Assembly (NCBI RefSeq): GCF_021129195.1
Contig: NZ_JAJOHW010000100.1
Coordinates: 1 to 64,000 of the forward strand
Direction: 5' to 3'
From: Chromobacterium aquaticum
GTDB lineage: Bacteria; Pseudomonadota; Gammaproteobacteria; Burkholderiales; Chromobacteriaceae
DNA: 64,000 nt
The notes beneath the pieces are model-generated. The model saw nothing but the letters and a program-made list of their open reading frames with translations. It had not been told where the DNA came from and did not search any database. Below are positions 16,749 through 26,252 of the stretch, one piece after another. The position numbers and the translations under genes were made by a program. Numbering within the stretch: position 1 is the stretch's first letter; the number at the start of each line of letters is the position of its first letter.

Positions 16749-16865
16749 AAGAAGAAATCAATTGCTGTACAAGGGCGGACCAACCGGGAAAGTCAGCTAA
16801 CCCTCTGTTTATCCTAGAACATTGAGGTGAAATTGCGAGGACGGATTTGGCGGGATTTAAATGAC

Positions 16866-16893
16866 AAAGGGATGGCTTAGCCATCCCTTTTTT
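16866..16893. terminator. dcd terminator
   Basis: AAAGGGATGGC-TTA-GCCATCCCTTTTTT; stem of 11 bp with flanking A and T runs, so active on both strands. Confidence 0.85.
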
Positions 16894-16909
16894 GCTGGCG
16901 GGAAGTGTT

Positions 16910-17479
16910 TCAGGGGCGTGGCAGGGTCACGCCCACCTGGCCCATGTATTTGCCGGCGCGGTCGCTGTAGGACACGTCGCAGATTTCGTCGGATTCGAAG
17001 AACAGCACCTGAGCCACGCCCTCGTTGGCGTAGATTTTGGCCGGCAGCGGCGTGGTGTTGGAGAACTCCAGCGTCACATAGCCTTCCCACTCCGGTTCGA
17101 ACGGCGTGACGTTGACGATGATGCCGCAGCGCGCATAGGTGGACTTGCCCAGGCAGACGGTCAGCACCGAGCGCGGAATGCGGAAGAATTCCACGGTGCG
17201 AGCCAGAGCGAAGCTATTGGGCGGGATGATGCAATAGCCCTTGCCGGAGACTTCCACGAAAGAATTGGGGTCGAAGTTCTTCGGATCGACAATGGTGCTG
17301 TTGATATTGGTGAACACCTTGAATTCGTCGGCGCAGCGGATATCGTAGCCGTAGCTGGAGGTGCCGTAGGAGATCACCTTCTGGCCGTCCACCATCTTGA
17401 TCTGGTTGGCTTCGAAGGGTTCGATCATTTTGTATTCGTCCGCCATCCGGCGAATCCACTTGTCCGATTTGATGCTCAT
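16910..17479 (-). CDS. dcd: dCTP deaminase
   Basis: Converts dCTP to dUTP, feeding dTMP synthesis. 189 residues, normal for the monofunctional trimeric enzyme. Conserved stretches: [12 protein letters not shown], the KSTYARCGI substrate loop, and [15 protein letters not shown] with the catalytic Glu. ATG 17479 at [13 protein letters not shown] is the family N-terminus. Monocistronic with its own terminator. Confidence 0.96.
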   Translation of the reverse strand: MSIKSDKWIRRMADEYKMIEPFEANQIKMVDGQKVISYGTSSYGYDIRCADEFKVFTNINSTIVDPKNFDPNSFVEVSGKGYCIIPPNSFALARTVEFFRIPRSVLTVCLGKSTYARCGIIVNVTPFEPEWEGYVTLEFSNTTPLPAKIYANEGVAQVLFFESDEICDVSYSDRAGKYMGQVGVTLPRP

Positions 17480-17650
17480 TGTCTTTGGCCCGTAGCTTTT
17501 CGATTGATTGTCCGCGATTTTAACCGCAAGCGCGGCATGCGGCTATGGGTAATCCGCGCGCGCGGGCGTGAGCGGAGCGCCATTGACCCAGGTCAAGCGA
17601 GTCCGCAATTGCGGCGATTTGCCGCAGTTCGGCGCGAATGGGCTGGATAT

Positions 17651-17669
17651 ACTAATGCAAACCATTCTC
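17651..17669. promoter_or_regulatory. Fur-box-like site upstream of feoAB
   Basis: ACTAATGCAAACCATTCTC matches 13 of 19 positions of the Fur consensus GATAATGATAATCATTATC. It lies 18-36 bases upstream of the feoA ATG. Iron repression by Fur is the norm for feo operons. Confidence 0.6.
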
Positions 17670-17687
17670 GTTCTTGATCGGATCATC

Positions 17688-17918
17688 ATGTTGACACTGG
17701 ATGCATTCCCCGCCGGCCGCCACGGCGTGGTCGAGCGGCTGGAGCTGGCGGAGGAGGCGTTCCGCCGCGTCGCCGCCTTTGGCCTGGCGCCGGGCAGCCG
17801 TTTTTACGTGCGCCGGGTAGCGCCATTGGGCGGGCCGTTGCTGCTGGATGTCGGTGCCACTCGCTTTCTGCTGCGTCGCAGCCTGGCGCGTTCCATCGTG
17901 GCGAGGCTGGAAGCATGA
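17688..17918 (+). CDS. feoA: ferrous iron transport protein A
   Basis: A small cytosolic SH3-like protein (76 residues) that assists FeoB. Typical features are G-AFGLAPGSRFYVRRVAPLGGP and a C-terminal ATRFLLRRSLARSI. ATG 17688 is chosen for its position just after the Fur box; longer frames would run through that site. Its stop overlaps the feoB ATG (ATGA). Confidence 0.88.
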   Translation: MLTLDAFPAGRHGVVERLELAEEAFRRVAAFGLAPGSRFYVRRVAPLGGPLLLDVGATRFLLRRSLARSIVARLEA

Positions 17919-19687
17919 AGCGCTTTGCCCTGATCGGCCTGCCCAATACCGGCAAATCCACCTTGTTCAATCGCCTGACCGGCATGTCGCAGCGCGTTGG
18001 CAACTGGCCGGGCCTGACCATAGAACTGAGCAGCGCGCGCCTATTGCTGGGCGGCCACATGGTGGAGCTGGTGGATCTGCCGGGCGTCAATGATCTGACC
18101 GGTTATTCCGACGACGAAGCGGTGGTGCGCGATGTGTTGCAGGCCAGCGCCTTCGACGGCGCGATCCTGGTGCTCAACGCCAGCCAGCTGGACCGGCAAT
18201 TGCCGCTGGCTTTGCAAGTGTTGGCCAGCGGCCTCAACTGCCACGTGGTGCTGAATATGGCCGACGAGGCCAAGGCGCTGGGCGTCAGCCTGGATGTGGA
18301 GCGCTTGTCGGAACGCCTGGGCGCGCCGGTGTCGCTGGTGTCGGCCAAGCGCATGCAGGGCTGGCCGCCGCTGATGACGGGTTTGAACCGGCTGGCGAAT
18401 ACGGACGCCCCGGCCGCGCGCGCGCGGCTGGACGCGGTGCCGGAAACGCGGGCGGCGATGGAGCAGGCGCGGTTGAAGCTGGAGGGCTGCTGGGCCTTGC
18501 CGCCGGTGCTGCCGGCGCAGCTGACCGAGAAGATAGATCATTGGCTGATGCATCCGTGGCTGGGGCTGCCGCTGTTCTTCGCGCTGATGGCGTTGCTGTT
18601 CAATCTGACCTATCAGATCGGTACCCCTTTGCAGGACCTGGCCGGCGCCGGCCTGGACTGGGTCAAGGAGCAGGCGTTGACGCCCTTGCTCGCGCCCTTG
18701 CCGGCGATTGTGCAGAGCCTGGCGCTGGACGGCATCTGGCAGGGCGTGGCGACGGTGTTGACCTTCGCGCCCATCTTGCTGGTGTTCTTCGTGCTGATGG
18801 CGATGGTGGAGGATTCCGGCTATCTGGCGCGCGCCGCCTATCTGACCGATGCCTTCATGGCGCGGCTGGGGCTGGACGGCCGTGGTTTCGTGATGCAGCT
18901 GATGGGCTTCGGCTGCAATGTGCCGGCCATCATGGGCACCCGGGTGATGCGCGAGCGCAAGCAGCGGCTGCTGACCATGCTGGTGATCCCGTTCTCGCTG
19001 TGCTCGGCGCGCTTGCAGGTGGTGGTGTTCTTCGCCGGGCTGCTGTTCACGCCGTCGCAGGCGCCGTGGGTGCTGACCGGGCTTTATCTGATGAGCTTCG
19101 CGGTGGCGATCTTCACCGCCTGGGTGTTCAAGCGCCGTTACGCCGGCGGCGAGGCCTTTCTGCTGGAAGTGCCGCCGTACCGGCTGCCAGGGCTGAGCCA
19201 TATGCTGGGCCGGGCGGTGGGCGAGGTGCGCGCCTTCCTGCAACTGGCGTCCAGTTTCATCCTGCTGGGCGTGGTGCTGGTCTGGCTGCTGACCCATGTG
19301 CCGGCCGGCGACGGCAAGACCCTGGCCGATGCGCTGGGCGACCTGATGGCGCCGGTGCTGGACCCGATAGGCATACGCCACGAACTGGCGGCGGCCTTGT
19401 TGTTCGGCTTCATCGCCAAGGAGATCCTGCTGGGCAGCCTGGCGGTGATTTACGGGGTGTCGGAAGCCGGCCTGGGGGCGGCCTTGCTGCAGCATCTGGA
19501 CTGGCGCTCGGCGATGAGCTTCCTGATTTTCACCTTGATCTACGTGCCCTGCCTGTCCACGGTGGCGGCGATGTATCGCGAGTCGCGCAGCAAGGCCTAT
19601 ACCGCGCTGGCGGTGGGATGGTCGGTGGGCCTGGCCTGGCTGTTGTCGTTCGTGTTTTATCAAGGCGGCGTGCATCTATGGCCTTGA
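17915..19687 (+). CDS. feoB: ferrous iron transporter B, short form
   Basis: Inner-membrane Fe(II) transporter. The N-terminal G domain has G1 GLPNTGKST (8-16), G3 DLPGV and G4 NMAD; after a helical linker come two Gate modules with the conserved GFGCNVPA and GFIAKEILLG. It is 590 residues, well below the 700-775 usual for enterobacterial FeoB, with a shortened linker and periplasmic parts; no feoC follows. The reading frame is open with no sign of frameshift, so the short form appears genuine. Confidence 0.94.
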   Translation: MKRFALIGLPNTGKSTLFNRLTGMSQRVGNWPGLTIELSSARLLLGGHMVELVDLPGVNDLTGYSDDEAVVRDVLQASAFDGAILVLNASQLDRQLPLALQVLASGLNCHVVLNMADEAKALGVSLDVERLSERLGAPVSLVSAKRMQGWPPLMTGLNRLANTDAPAARARLDAVPETRAAMEQARLKLEGCWALPPVLPAQLTEKIDHWLMHPWLGLPLFFALMALLFNLTYQIGTPLQDLAGAGLDWVKEQALTPLLAPLPAIVQSLALDGIWQGVATVLTFAPILLVFFVLMAMVEDSGYLARAAYLTDAFMARLGLDGRGFVMQLMGFGCNVPAIMGTRVMRERKQRLLTMLVIPFSLCSARLQVVVFFAGLLFTPSQAPWVLTGLYLMSFAVAIFTAWVFKRRYAGGEAFLLEVPPYRLPGLSHMLGRAVGEVRAFLQLASSFILLGVVLVWLLTHVPAGDGKTLADALGDLMAPVLDPIGIRHELAAALLFGFIAKEILLGSLAVIYGVSEAGLGAALLQHLDWRSAMSFLIFTLIYVPCLSTVAAMYRESRSKAYTALAVGWSVGLAWLLSFVFYQGGVHLWP

Positions 19688-19775
19688 GGGCTTAGAATGA
19701 ATGGTTCGCGAATTCCGTTCGCGTCGGCGGCGCGCCCGCCGGCGTTATTGAACTACAACAACAAGAGGTCGTTTT

Positions 19776-20243
19776 ATGCAAGGTGATCCCAAAACCATCG
19801 AGTTGCTGAACGAACTGCTGGCGGAAGAGCTGTCCGCCGCGGACCAGTATTTCATCCACGCCGAGATGTACAAGGACTTCGGTCTGCACAAGCTGTTCGA
19901 GCGCATCGATCACGAGCGCGAGGACGAGTTGTCGCACGCGCGGGTGCTGATCGCGCGCACCTTGTTCCTGCAAGGCAAGCCGAACGTGGCCAAGCGCGTG
20001 CCCATCGTGGTGGGCGAGAACGTGCGAGCGATGCTGGCCAGCGATCTGGAAGTGGAATACCGCGTCGGCAATCTGCTGAAAAAAGTGGTGGCCCACTGTG
20101 AGAGCGTGCAGGACTACGTGACGCGCCAGGAACTGATGGTGCTGCTGGAAGAGACCGAGAACGACCATGCCCACTGGCTGGAGCAGCAGCTGCGCCTGAT
20201 CGATATGGTGGGCGAGCAGAACTATATTCAGTCGCAAATGTAA
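19776..20243 (+). CDS. bfr: bacterioferritin subunit lacking the haem-ligand methionine
   Basis: Iron-storage 24-mer subunit, 155 residues. The di-iron ferroxidase ligands are present: E18, E51, H54, E94, and E128/H131 (equivalents of E127/H130 in E. coli). The residue equivalent to Met52, which coordinates haem between subunits, is Leu52 (sequence DELSHA). Such alpha-type subunits usually pair with a Met52 partner. AGAGG precedes the ATG by 7 bases. It is downstream of feoAB, fitting an iron-handling block. Confidence 0.93.
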   Translation: MQGDPKTIELLNELLAEELSAADQYFIHAEMYKDFGLHKLFERIDHEREDELSHARVLIARTLFLQGKPNVAKRVPIVVGENVRAMLASDLEVEYRVGNLLKKVVAHCESVQDYVTRQELMVLLEETENDHAHWLEQQLRLIDMVGEQNYIQSQM

Positions 20244-20265
20244 GCCCCGAATATTTCTGTCTTGA

Positions 20266-20297
20266 AACGGCCGCCTTCCGGGCGGCCGTTTGTTTTG
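20266..20297 (+). terminator. bfr terminator
   Basis: AACGGCCGCC-TTCC-GGGCGGCCGTT then TTGTTTT, 23 bases after the bfr stop. Confidence 0.75.
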
Positions 20298-20386
20298 CGG
20301 CGGCCGCGCCGGTTTTGACTTGGCGCAGCATGGCCGGCGCCGCTTGCGTCTATCATCGCCGGCAGATGAATTCGCCGGAGGGCGCG

Positions 20387-21319
20387 ATGACGCTGGATCT
20401 ATCCGTTTCCTGGCTGGGCATGCAGATGGCCAGCCCCCTGTTCAACGCTTCCGGCGTCCATTGCCGCACCAAGGAGGAACTGGAGCAGCTGCGCCGTTCC
20501 GCCGCCGGCGCGGTGGTGACCAAGAGCTGCACGCTGGCGCCGCGCGCCGGCAATCCCGAGCCGCGTTACCGGCGCACCGCGCTGGGCAGCATCAATTCCA
20601 TGGGCCTGCCCAACGAGGGCTACCGCTATTACCTGGACTATGCCCAGGCTTACGACGACGCCAAGCCGCTGTTCCTGTCCATTTCCGGCATGACGCTGGA
20701 AGACACCTTGACCATTCTGGCCGAACTGGCGACGCTGAAGCTGCCCTGCCTGCCGGAGGTGAATCTGTCCTGCCCGAATCTGCCGGGCAAGCCGCAGCTG
20801 GGCTACGACTTCGCCGCCAGCGCCGAGGCCCTGGCGGCGATCAGCCGGGTGTACGCGCAGCCGTTCGGCGTCAAGCTGCCGCCGTATTTCGATCCGGTGC
20901 ATTTCGCCGCCATGGCCGCGGTGCTGAACGGCTTCCCGCTGCTGCGCTTCGTTACCTGCATCAACTCGGTGGGCAACGGTCTGGTGATCGATCTGGACAG
21001 CGAGGCCGCGGTGATCAAGCCCAAGGGCGGGCTGGGCGGGCTGGGCGGCGATTACGTGCTGCCGACGGCGCTGGCCAATGTGCGCGAGTTCGCCGTGCTG
21101 CTGGCCGACAAGCATGTGATAGGCTGCGGAGGGGTGAAGAGCGGGGCGGAGGCCTTCATGCACATCCTGGCCGGCGCCACCGCGGTGCAAGTGGGCACCT
21201 GCCTGCACGAGGAGGGCGTCAGCGCCTTCGATCGCATCGAGGAGGAACTGGCCGCCATCATGCAGGCCAAGGGCTACCAGCGGCTGGAGGAGTTCCGCGG
21301 GCGGTTGAAGACTTTGTGA
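20387..21319 (+). CDS. pyrD: dihydroorotate dehydrogenase, class 1A (fumarate type)
   Basis: FMN enzyme oxidising dihydroorotate to orotate. The 310 residues follow Lactococcus PyrDA closely: MASPLFNASGV at the N-terminus, the active-site cysteine in EVNLSCPNLPGKPQ, GVKLPPYFD, INSVGNGLVID and GGDYVLPTALANVR. Class 1A enzymes are soluble homodimers that use fumarate, whereas most betaproteobacteria use the membrane-bound quinone-dependent class 2. ATG 20387 has GGAGGGC upstream. Transfer from another lineage or a second pyrD elsewhere are both possible. Confidence 0.93.
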   Translation: MTLDLSVSWLGMQMASPLFNASGVHCRTKEELEQLRRSAAGAVVTKSCTLAPRAGNPEPRYRRTALGSINSMGLPNEGYRYYLDYAQAYDDAKPLFLSISGMTLEDTLTILAELATLKLPCLPEVNLSCPNLPGKPQLGYDFAASAEALAAISRVYAQPFGVKLPPYFDPVHFAAMAAVLNGFPLLRFVTCINSVGNGLVIDLDSEAAVIKPKGGLGGLGGDYVLPTALANVREFAVLLADKHVIGCGGVKSGAEAFMHILAGATAVQVGTCLHEEGVSAFDRIEEELAAIMQAKGYQRLEEFRGRLKTL

Positions 21320-21326
21320 GCGCATG

Positions 21327-21356
21327 AAAAAAGCCCGGAGAACCCGGGCTTTTTTC
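21327..21356. terminator. pyrD terminator
   Basis: AAAAAAGCCCGG-agaa-CCCGGGCTTTTTT; strong stem with runs on both sides, directly followed by repeat copy B. Confidence 0.85.
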
Positions 21357-21359
21357 TAT

Positions 21360-21478
21360 AGAGCGTGTTTACGATCGCGCGAGCTAAGGCGAGACAAGGC
21401 GAAAACGGCAGAGAAAGCGGAATGTACTTGAGGTACATGAGCCGTATCGCCGACGCGCAGCAGATCGTAAACAGGCTC

Positions 21479-21479
<1 letters not shown>
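21360..21479 (+). repeat. intergenic repeat family, copy B (short form)
   Basis: 120 bp with nearly perfect terminal inverted repeats (AGAGCGTGTTTACGAT and ATCGTAAACAGGCTCT, 15/16). The core GAGCTAAGGCGAGACAAGGC is identical to copy A read on the minus strand. Relative to A it lacks about 30 bp between TACATGAGC and CGCCGACGCG. The right end runs directly into the TAA of ettA (minus strand). Confidence 0.88.
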
Positions 21480-23146
<1,667 letters not shown>

Positions 23147-23234
23147 CGGTATTCACGCTGGATTGAAAGGGGATAAACCGGGATTCTACCAAATCCCCCG
23201 GTTTAGGCCAGCCACGCCGCCGCGTAGCCGGCCG

Positions 23235-23714
23235 CTAGAACAGTAGCGCCAGCGCCGCGGTCGCCAGCATGGCGAAGGCGCAGGCCACCTTGGCCACCGC
23301 GCCGACGATGAAGCCGATGAAGGTGCCGATGCCGACCTTGCCGGCCTGGAAGGCGTCCTTGCGGGCGATGAACTCGCCGATGACGGCGCCGAGCAGCGGG
23401 CCGAGCAGCACGCCGGCCAGGCCGAAGAACATGCCGACGATGCCGCCGATGAAGGCGCCCCACAGCGCCTGGCTGCTGGCGCCGCTGGCCTTGGCGCCGA
23501 GCAGGCCGGCGAAGAAATCAATCACCAGACCCAGCGCGGTGAGCAGGGCCATGATGATCAGGCTGATGGCGCCCAGGTGGTTGAAGTTGTCCAGCCAGGC
23601 GGCCAGCAGCAGCCCGCCGAACATCAGCGGCAGGCCGGGAATGATGGGCAGCATGGTGCCGGCCAGGCCGGCGATGACGAGCAGGGCGGCGAGACTGTAG
23701 CCGGCGATTTCCAT
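23235..23714 (-). CDS. DUF456 family membrane protein
   Basis: 159 residues, almost entirely hydrophobic with four to five transmembrane segments. Gly-rich helices (GAFIGGIVGMFFGLAGVLLGPLLGAVIGE) typical of DUF456 are present. Function unknown; Gly-zipper packing suggests a small integral membrane protein. It is encoded between ppk and ettA on the same strand, 49 bases after the ppk stop. Confidence 0.85.
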   Translation of the reverse strand: MEIAGYSLAALLVIAGLAGTMLPIIPGLPLMFGGLLLAAWLDNFNHLGAISLIIMALLTALGLVIDFFAGLLGAKASGASSQALWGAFIGGIVGMFFGLAGVLLGPLLGAVIGEFIARKDAFQAGKVGIGTFIGFIVGAVAKVACAFAMLATAALALLF

Positions 23715-23763
23715 GGTTGTCCTTGCGGGGGAGGGCGCCCGCGGCGTGGCCGCGGGCCGGGTG

Positions 23764-25821
23764 TCAGCGGGTGTACTCTTCCAGTAGCTGCAATTGCGCG
23801 CAATGCGGCTTGCCGCGGGAGGTGCGGCGTTTGTAGCTGCCGTCCGGCAGCATGTCCCAGGCGTTGACGTTGTCGTCCAGGTACAGACGCAGTGCTTCCT
23901 TGATCACCCGACGTTTGAGCTTGGCGTCGACGATGGGCACGCAGGTTTCGATGCGGCGGAAGAAGTTGCGGCCCATCCAGTCGGCGCTGGCGATCAGCAG
24001 GTCTTCCTTGCGGTCGTTGTGGAAATAGAACACGCGCGGGTGTTCCAGGAAGCGGCCGACAATGGAGCGCACGCTGATGTTGTCGGACAAGCCCGGCACG
24101 CCGGGCCGCAGCGCGCACACGCCGCGCACGATCAACTGGATCTTGACCCCGGCCTGGCTGGCGCGGTACAGCGCGTGAATCACCTGGCTTTCCAGCAGGG
24201 CGTTCATCTTGGCGATGATCTGCGCCGGTTTGCCGGCCTGGGCGTGGGCGATTTCGCGGTCTATCGCCTCCATCACCATGCTGTGCAGCGTGAACGGGCT
24301 CTGGAACAGCAGCTTGAGCTGGCTGGCGCGGCCCAGGCCGGTCAGCTGCACGAAGATGTCGTTGACGTCGCTGGCGATCTGCTCATTGCAGGTCAGCAGG
24401 CCGAAGTCGGTGTAGAGGCGGGCGGTGCGCGGGTGGTAGTTGCCGGTGCCCAGATGCACGTAGCGGCGCAGGCCGTGTTCCTCGCGGCGCACCACCATCA
24501 GCATCTTGGCGTGCACCTTGTAGCCGATCACGCCGTAGACCACGTGGGCGCCGGCATCCTCCAGCCGGCTGGCCCAGCCGATATTGGCTTCTTCGTCGAA
24601 GCGCGCCATCAGTTCCACCACCACGGTCACCTGTTTGCCGGCGCGGGCGGCGGCGATCAGCGATTCCATCAGCACCGAGTCGGTGCCGGTGCGGTACACC
24701 GTCATCTTGATGGCCACCACGTGCGGATCGGAGGCGGCCAGCGTCAGCATGTCTATCACCGGCTGAAAGCTCTGGAACGGGTGGTGCAGCAGGATGTCGC
24801 CCTTGCGGATGGCGTCGAACAGCGGTGTCTTCTTGCGCAACATCTCCGGCAGCGTGGGGATGAAGGGGGTGAATTTCAGGTCGGGCCGATCCACCAGGTC
24901 CGGCACCTGCATCAGCCGCACCAGATTGACCGGGCCGTTGACGCGGTAGACGTCGCGCGGCTTGAGATTGAACTGGGTCAGCAGGAATTCTTCCATGTGC
25001 GCCGGGCAGGTGTCGGCGATTTCCAGCCGCACCGCGTCGCCGAACTGGCGCTGGCGCAATTCCCCCTGCAGCGCGGTGCGCAGGTTTTTCACGTCCTCGT
25101 CTTCCACCGTCAGCTCGCTGTCGCGGGTGACGCGGAACTGGTAGCAGCCCTTGACCGCCATGCCGCTGAACAGCTCGTGCACGTGGGAGTGCAGGATGGA
25201 GGACAGGAACACGAAGGTGTGGCGATGGCCGTCGCTGACTTCGGCCGGCAGCTTGATCACGCGCGGCAGGATGCGTGGCGCTTGCACGATGGCGATGCCG
25301 GAGGCGCGGCCGAAGGCGTCGCGGCCCTCCAGTTCCACCGCGAAGTTAAGCGATTTGTTCAGCACCTTGGGGAAGGGATGGGACGGGTCCAGACCAATAG
25401 GGGTCAGGATGGGCATCAGCTCGCGGAAGAAAAAGTCCTGTACCCATTGCTGCTGCGCCTGGCTCCACTCGCTGCGGCGCAGGAAGATGATGTTTTCCTC
25501 GCGCAGCGCCGGGAACAGCACTTCGCTCATCACCGCGTACTGGTCGCGCACCAGCTGGTGCGCGGCGGTGGCCACCTTGGCCAGCGCCTGTTCCGGCGTG
25601 GAGCCGTCGGCCAGGATGCGCTCCGGCGTGGCCACGGCGGTTTCCTGCAGCCAGGCCACGCGCACTTCGAAGAACTCGTCCATGTTGGAGGACACGATGC
25701 ACAGGAATTTCAGCCGTTCCAGCAGCGGCAGGTTGGCGTCTTCGGCCTGGGCCAGCACGCGGCGGTTGAATTCGAGCAGGCCCAGTTCGCGGTTGATCAG
25801 CAAGTCTTGCGTGTGTGACAT
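23764..25821 (-). CDS. ppk: polyphosphate kinase 1
   Basis: Reversibly polymerises the gamma-phosphate of ATP into polyphosphate. 685 residues, four-domain layout: N, head, and two phospholipase-D-like C domains. The autophosphorylated His lies in GYKVHAKMLMVVR, followed by RYVHLGTGNYHPRTARLYTDF and the C2 motif SADWMGRNFFRRIE. The exopolyphosphatase gene often next to it is absent here. Confidence 0.96.
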   Translation of the reverse strand: MSHTQDLLINRELGLLEFNRRVLAQAEDANLPLLERLKFLCIVSSNMDEFFEVRVAWLQETAVATPERILADGSTPEQALAKVATAAHQLVRDQYAVMSEVLFPALREENIIFLRRSEWSQAQQQWVQDFFFRELMPILTPIGLDPSHPFPKVLNKSLNFAVELEGRDAFGRASGIAIVQAPRILPRVIKLPAEVSDGHRHTFVFLSSILHSHVHELFSGMAVKGCYQFRVTRDSELTVEDEDVKNLRTALQGELRQRQFGDAVRLEIADTCPAHMEEFLLTQFNLKPRDVYRVNGPVNLVRLMQVPDLVDRPDLKFTPFIPTLPEMLRKKTPLFDAIRKGDILLHHPFQSFQPVIDMLTLAASDPHVVAIKMTVYRTGTDSVLMESLIAAARAGKQVTVVVELMARFDEEANIGWASRLEDAGAHVVYGVIGYKVHAKMLMVVRREEHGLRRYVHLGTGNYHPRTARLYTDFGLLTCNEQIASDVNDIFVQLTGLGRASQLKLLFQSPFTLHSMVMEAIDREIAHAQAGKPAQIIAKMNALLESQVIHALYRASQAGVKIQLIVRGVCALRPGVPGLSDNISVRSIVGRFLEHPRVFYFHNDRKEDLLIASADWMGRNFFRRIETCVPIVDAKLKRRVIKEALRLYLDDNVNAWDMLPDGSYKRRTSRGKPHCAQLQLLEEYTR

Positions 25822-25853
25822 ACGGGGTTCAAGCCAACAGTGGAGAGTTCAGG

Positions 25854-25881
25854 GAAAAACAAAGCCCTCGCTTGGAGGGCT
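25854..25881 (-). terminator. yggX terminator
   Basis: On the minus strand AGCCCTC-caagc-GAGGGCT followed by TTGTTTTT, between yggX and ppk. Confidence 0.75.
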
Positions 25882-25892
25882 GGGCATGGAGA

Positions 25893-26165
25893 TTAGTTCT
25901 GCGGCGGGGTATAGCCCGCCGGGGCGTCGGCGCCGTCGCCGAAGAAGTAGGCTTCCAGCTGCGCGGCCAGGTACTGGCGGGCGCGAGCGTCGGCCAGGCT
26001 CAGGCGGTTTTCGTTGATCAGCATGGTTTGATAGCGCAGCCAGCCTTGCCAGGCTTCCTTGGATACATTCTCAAACACACGCTTGCCCAGTTCGCCCGGC
26101 AGCGGCGGGAAGTCGAGGGCTTCGGCTTCGCGGCCCAGCTTGACGCAATTGACGGTTCTGCTCAT
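25893..26165 (-). CDS. yggX: YggX-type Fe(II) trafficking / oxidative damage protection protein
   Basis: 90 residues, the family's standard size. Begins [21 protein letters not shown] with the conserved Cys7; then [17 protein letters not shown] and the C-terminal Tyr-containing helix. Thought to protect FeS clusters and limit free iron. In enterobacteria it follows mutY; here it stands alone between argA and ppk. Confidence 0.93.
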   Translation of the reverse strand: MSRTVNCVKLGREAEALDFPPLPGELGKRVFENVSKEAWQGWLRYQTMLINENRLSLADARARQYLAAQLEAYFFGDGADAPAGYTPPQN

Positions 26166-26252
26166 GGCGCAATCCTTAAAATATCGGAAAAAGGTTAATT
26201 CAACATTGTGTCACAGAGATGAAACGCTTCCAACCACGGCGCGGCCCTAGTC

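Noticed and set aside
23794-25818. 674-codon plus-strand frame opposite ppk
   Set aside because: Mirrors ppk exactly in extent; no recognisable domain.
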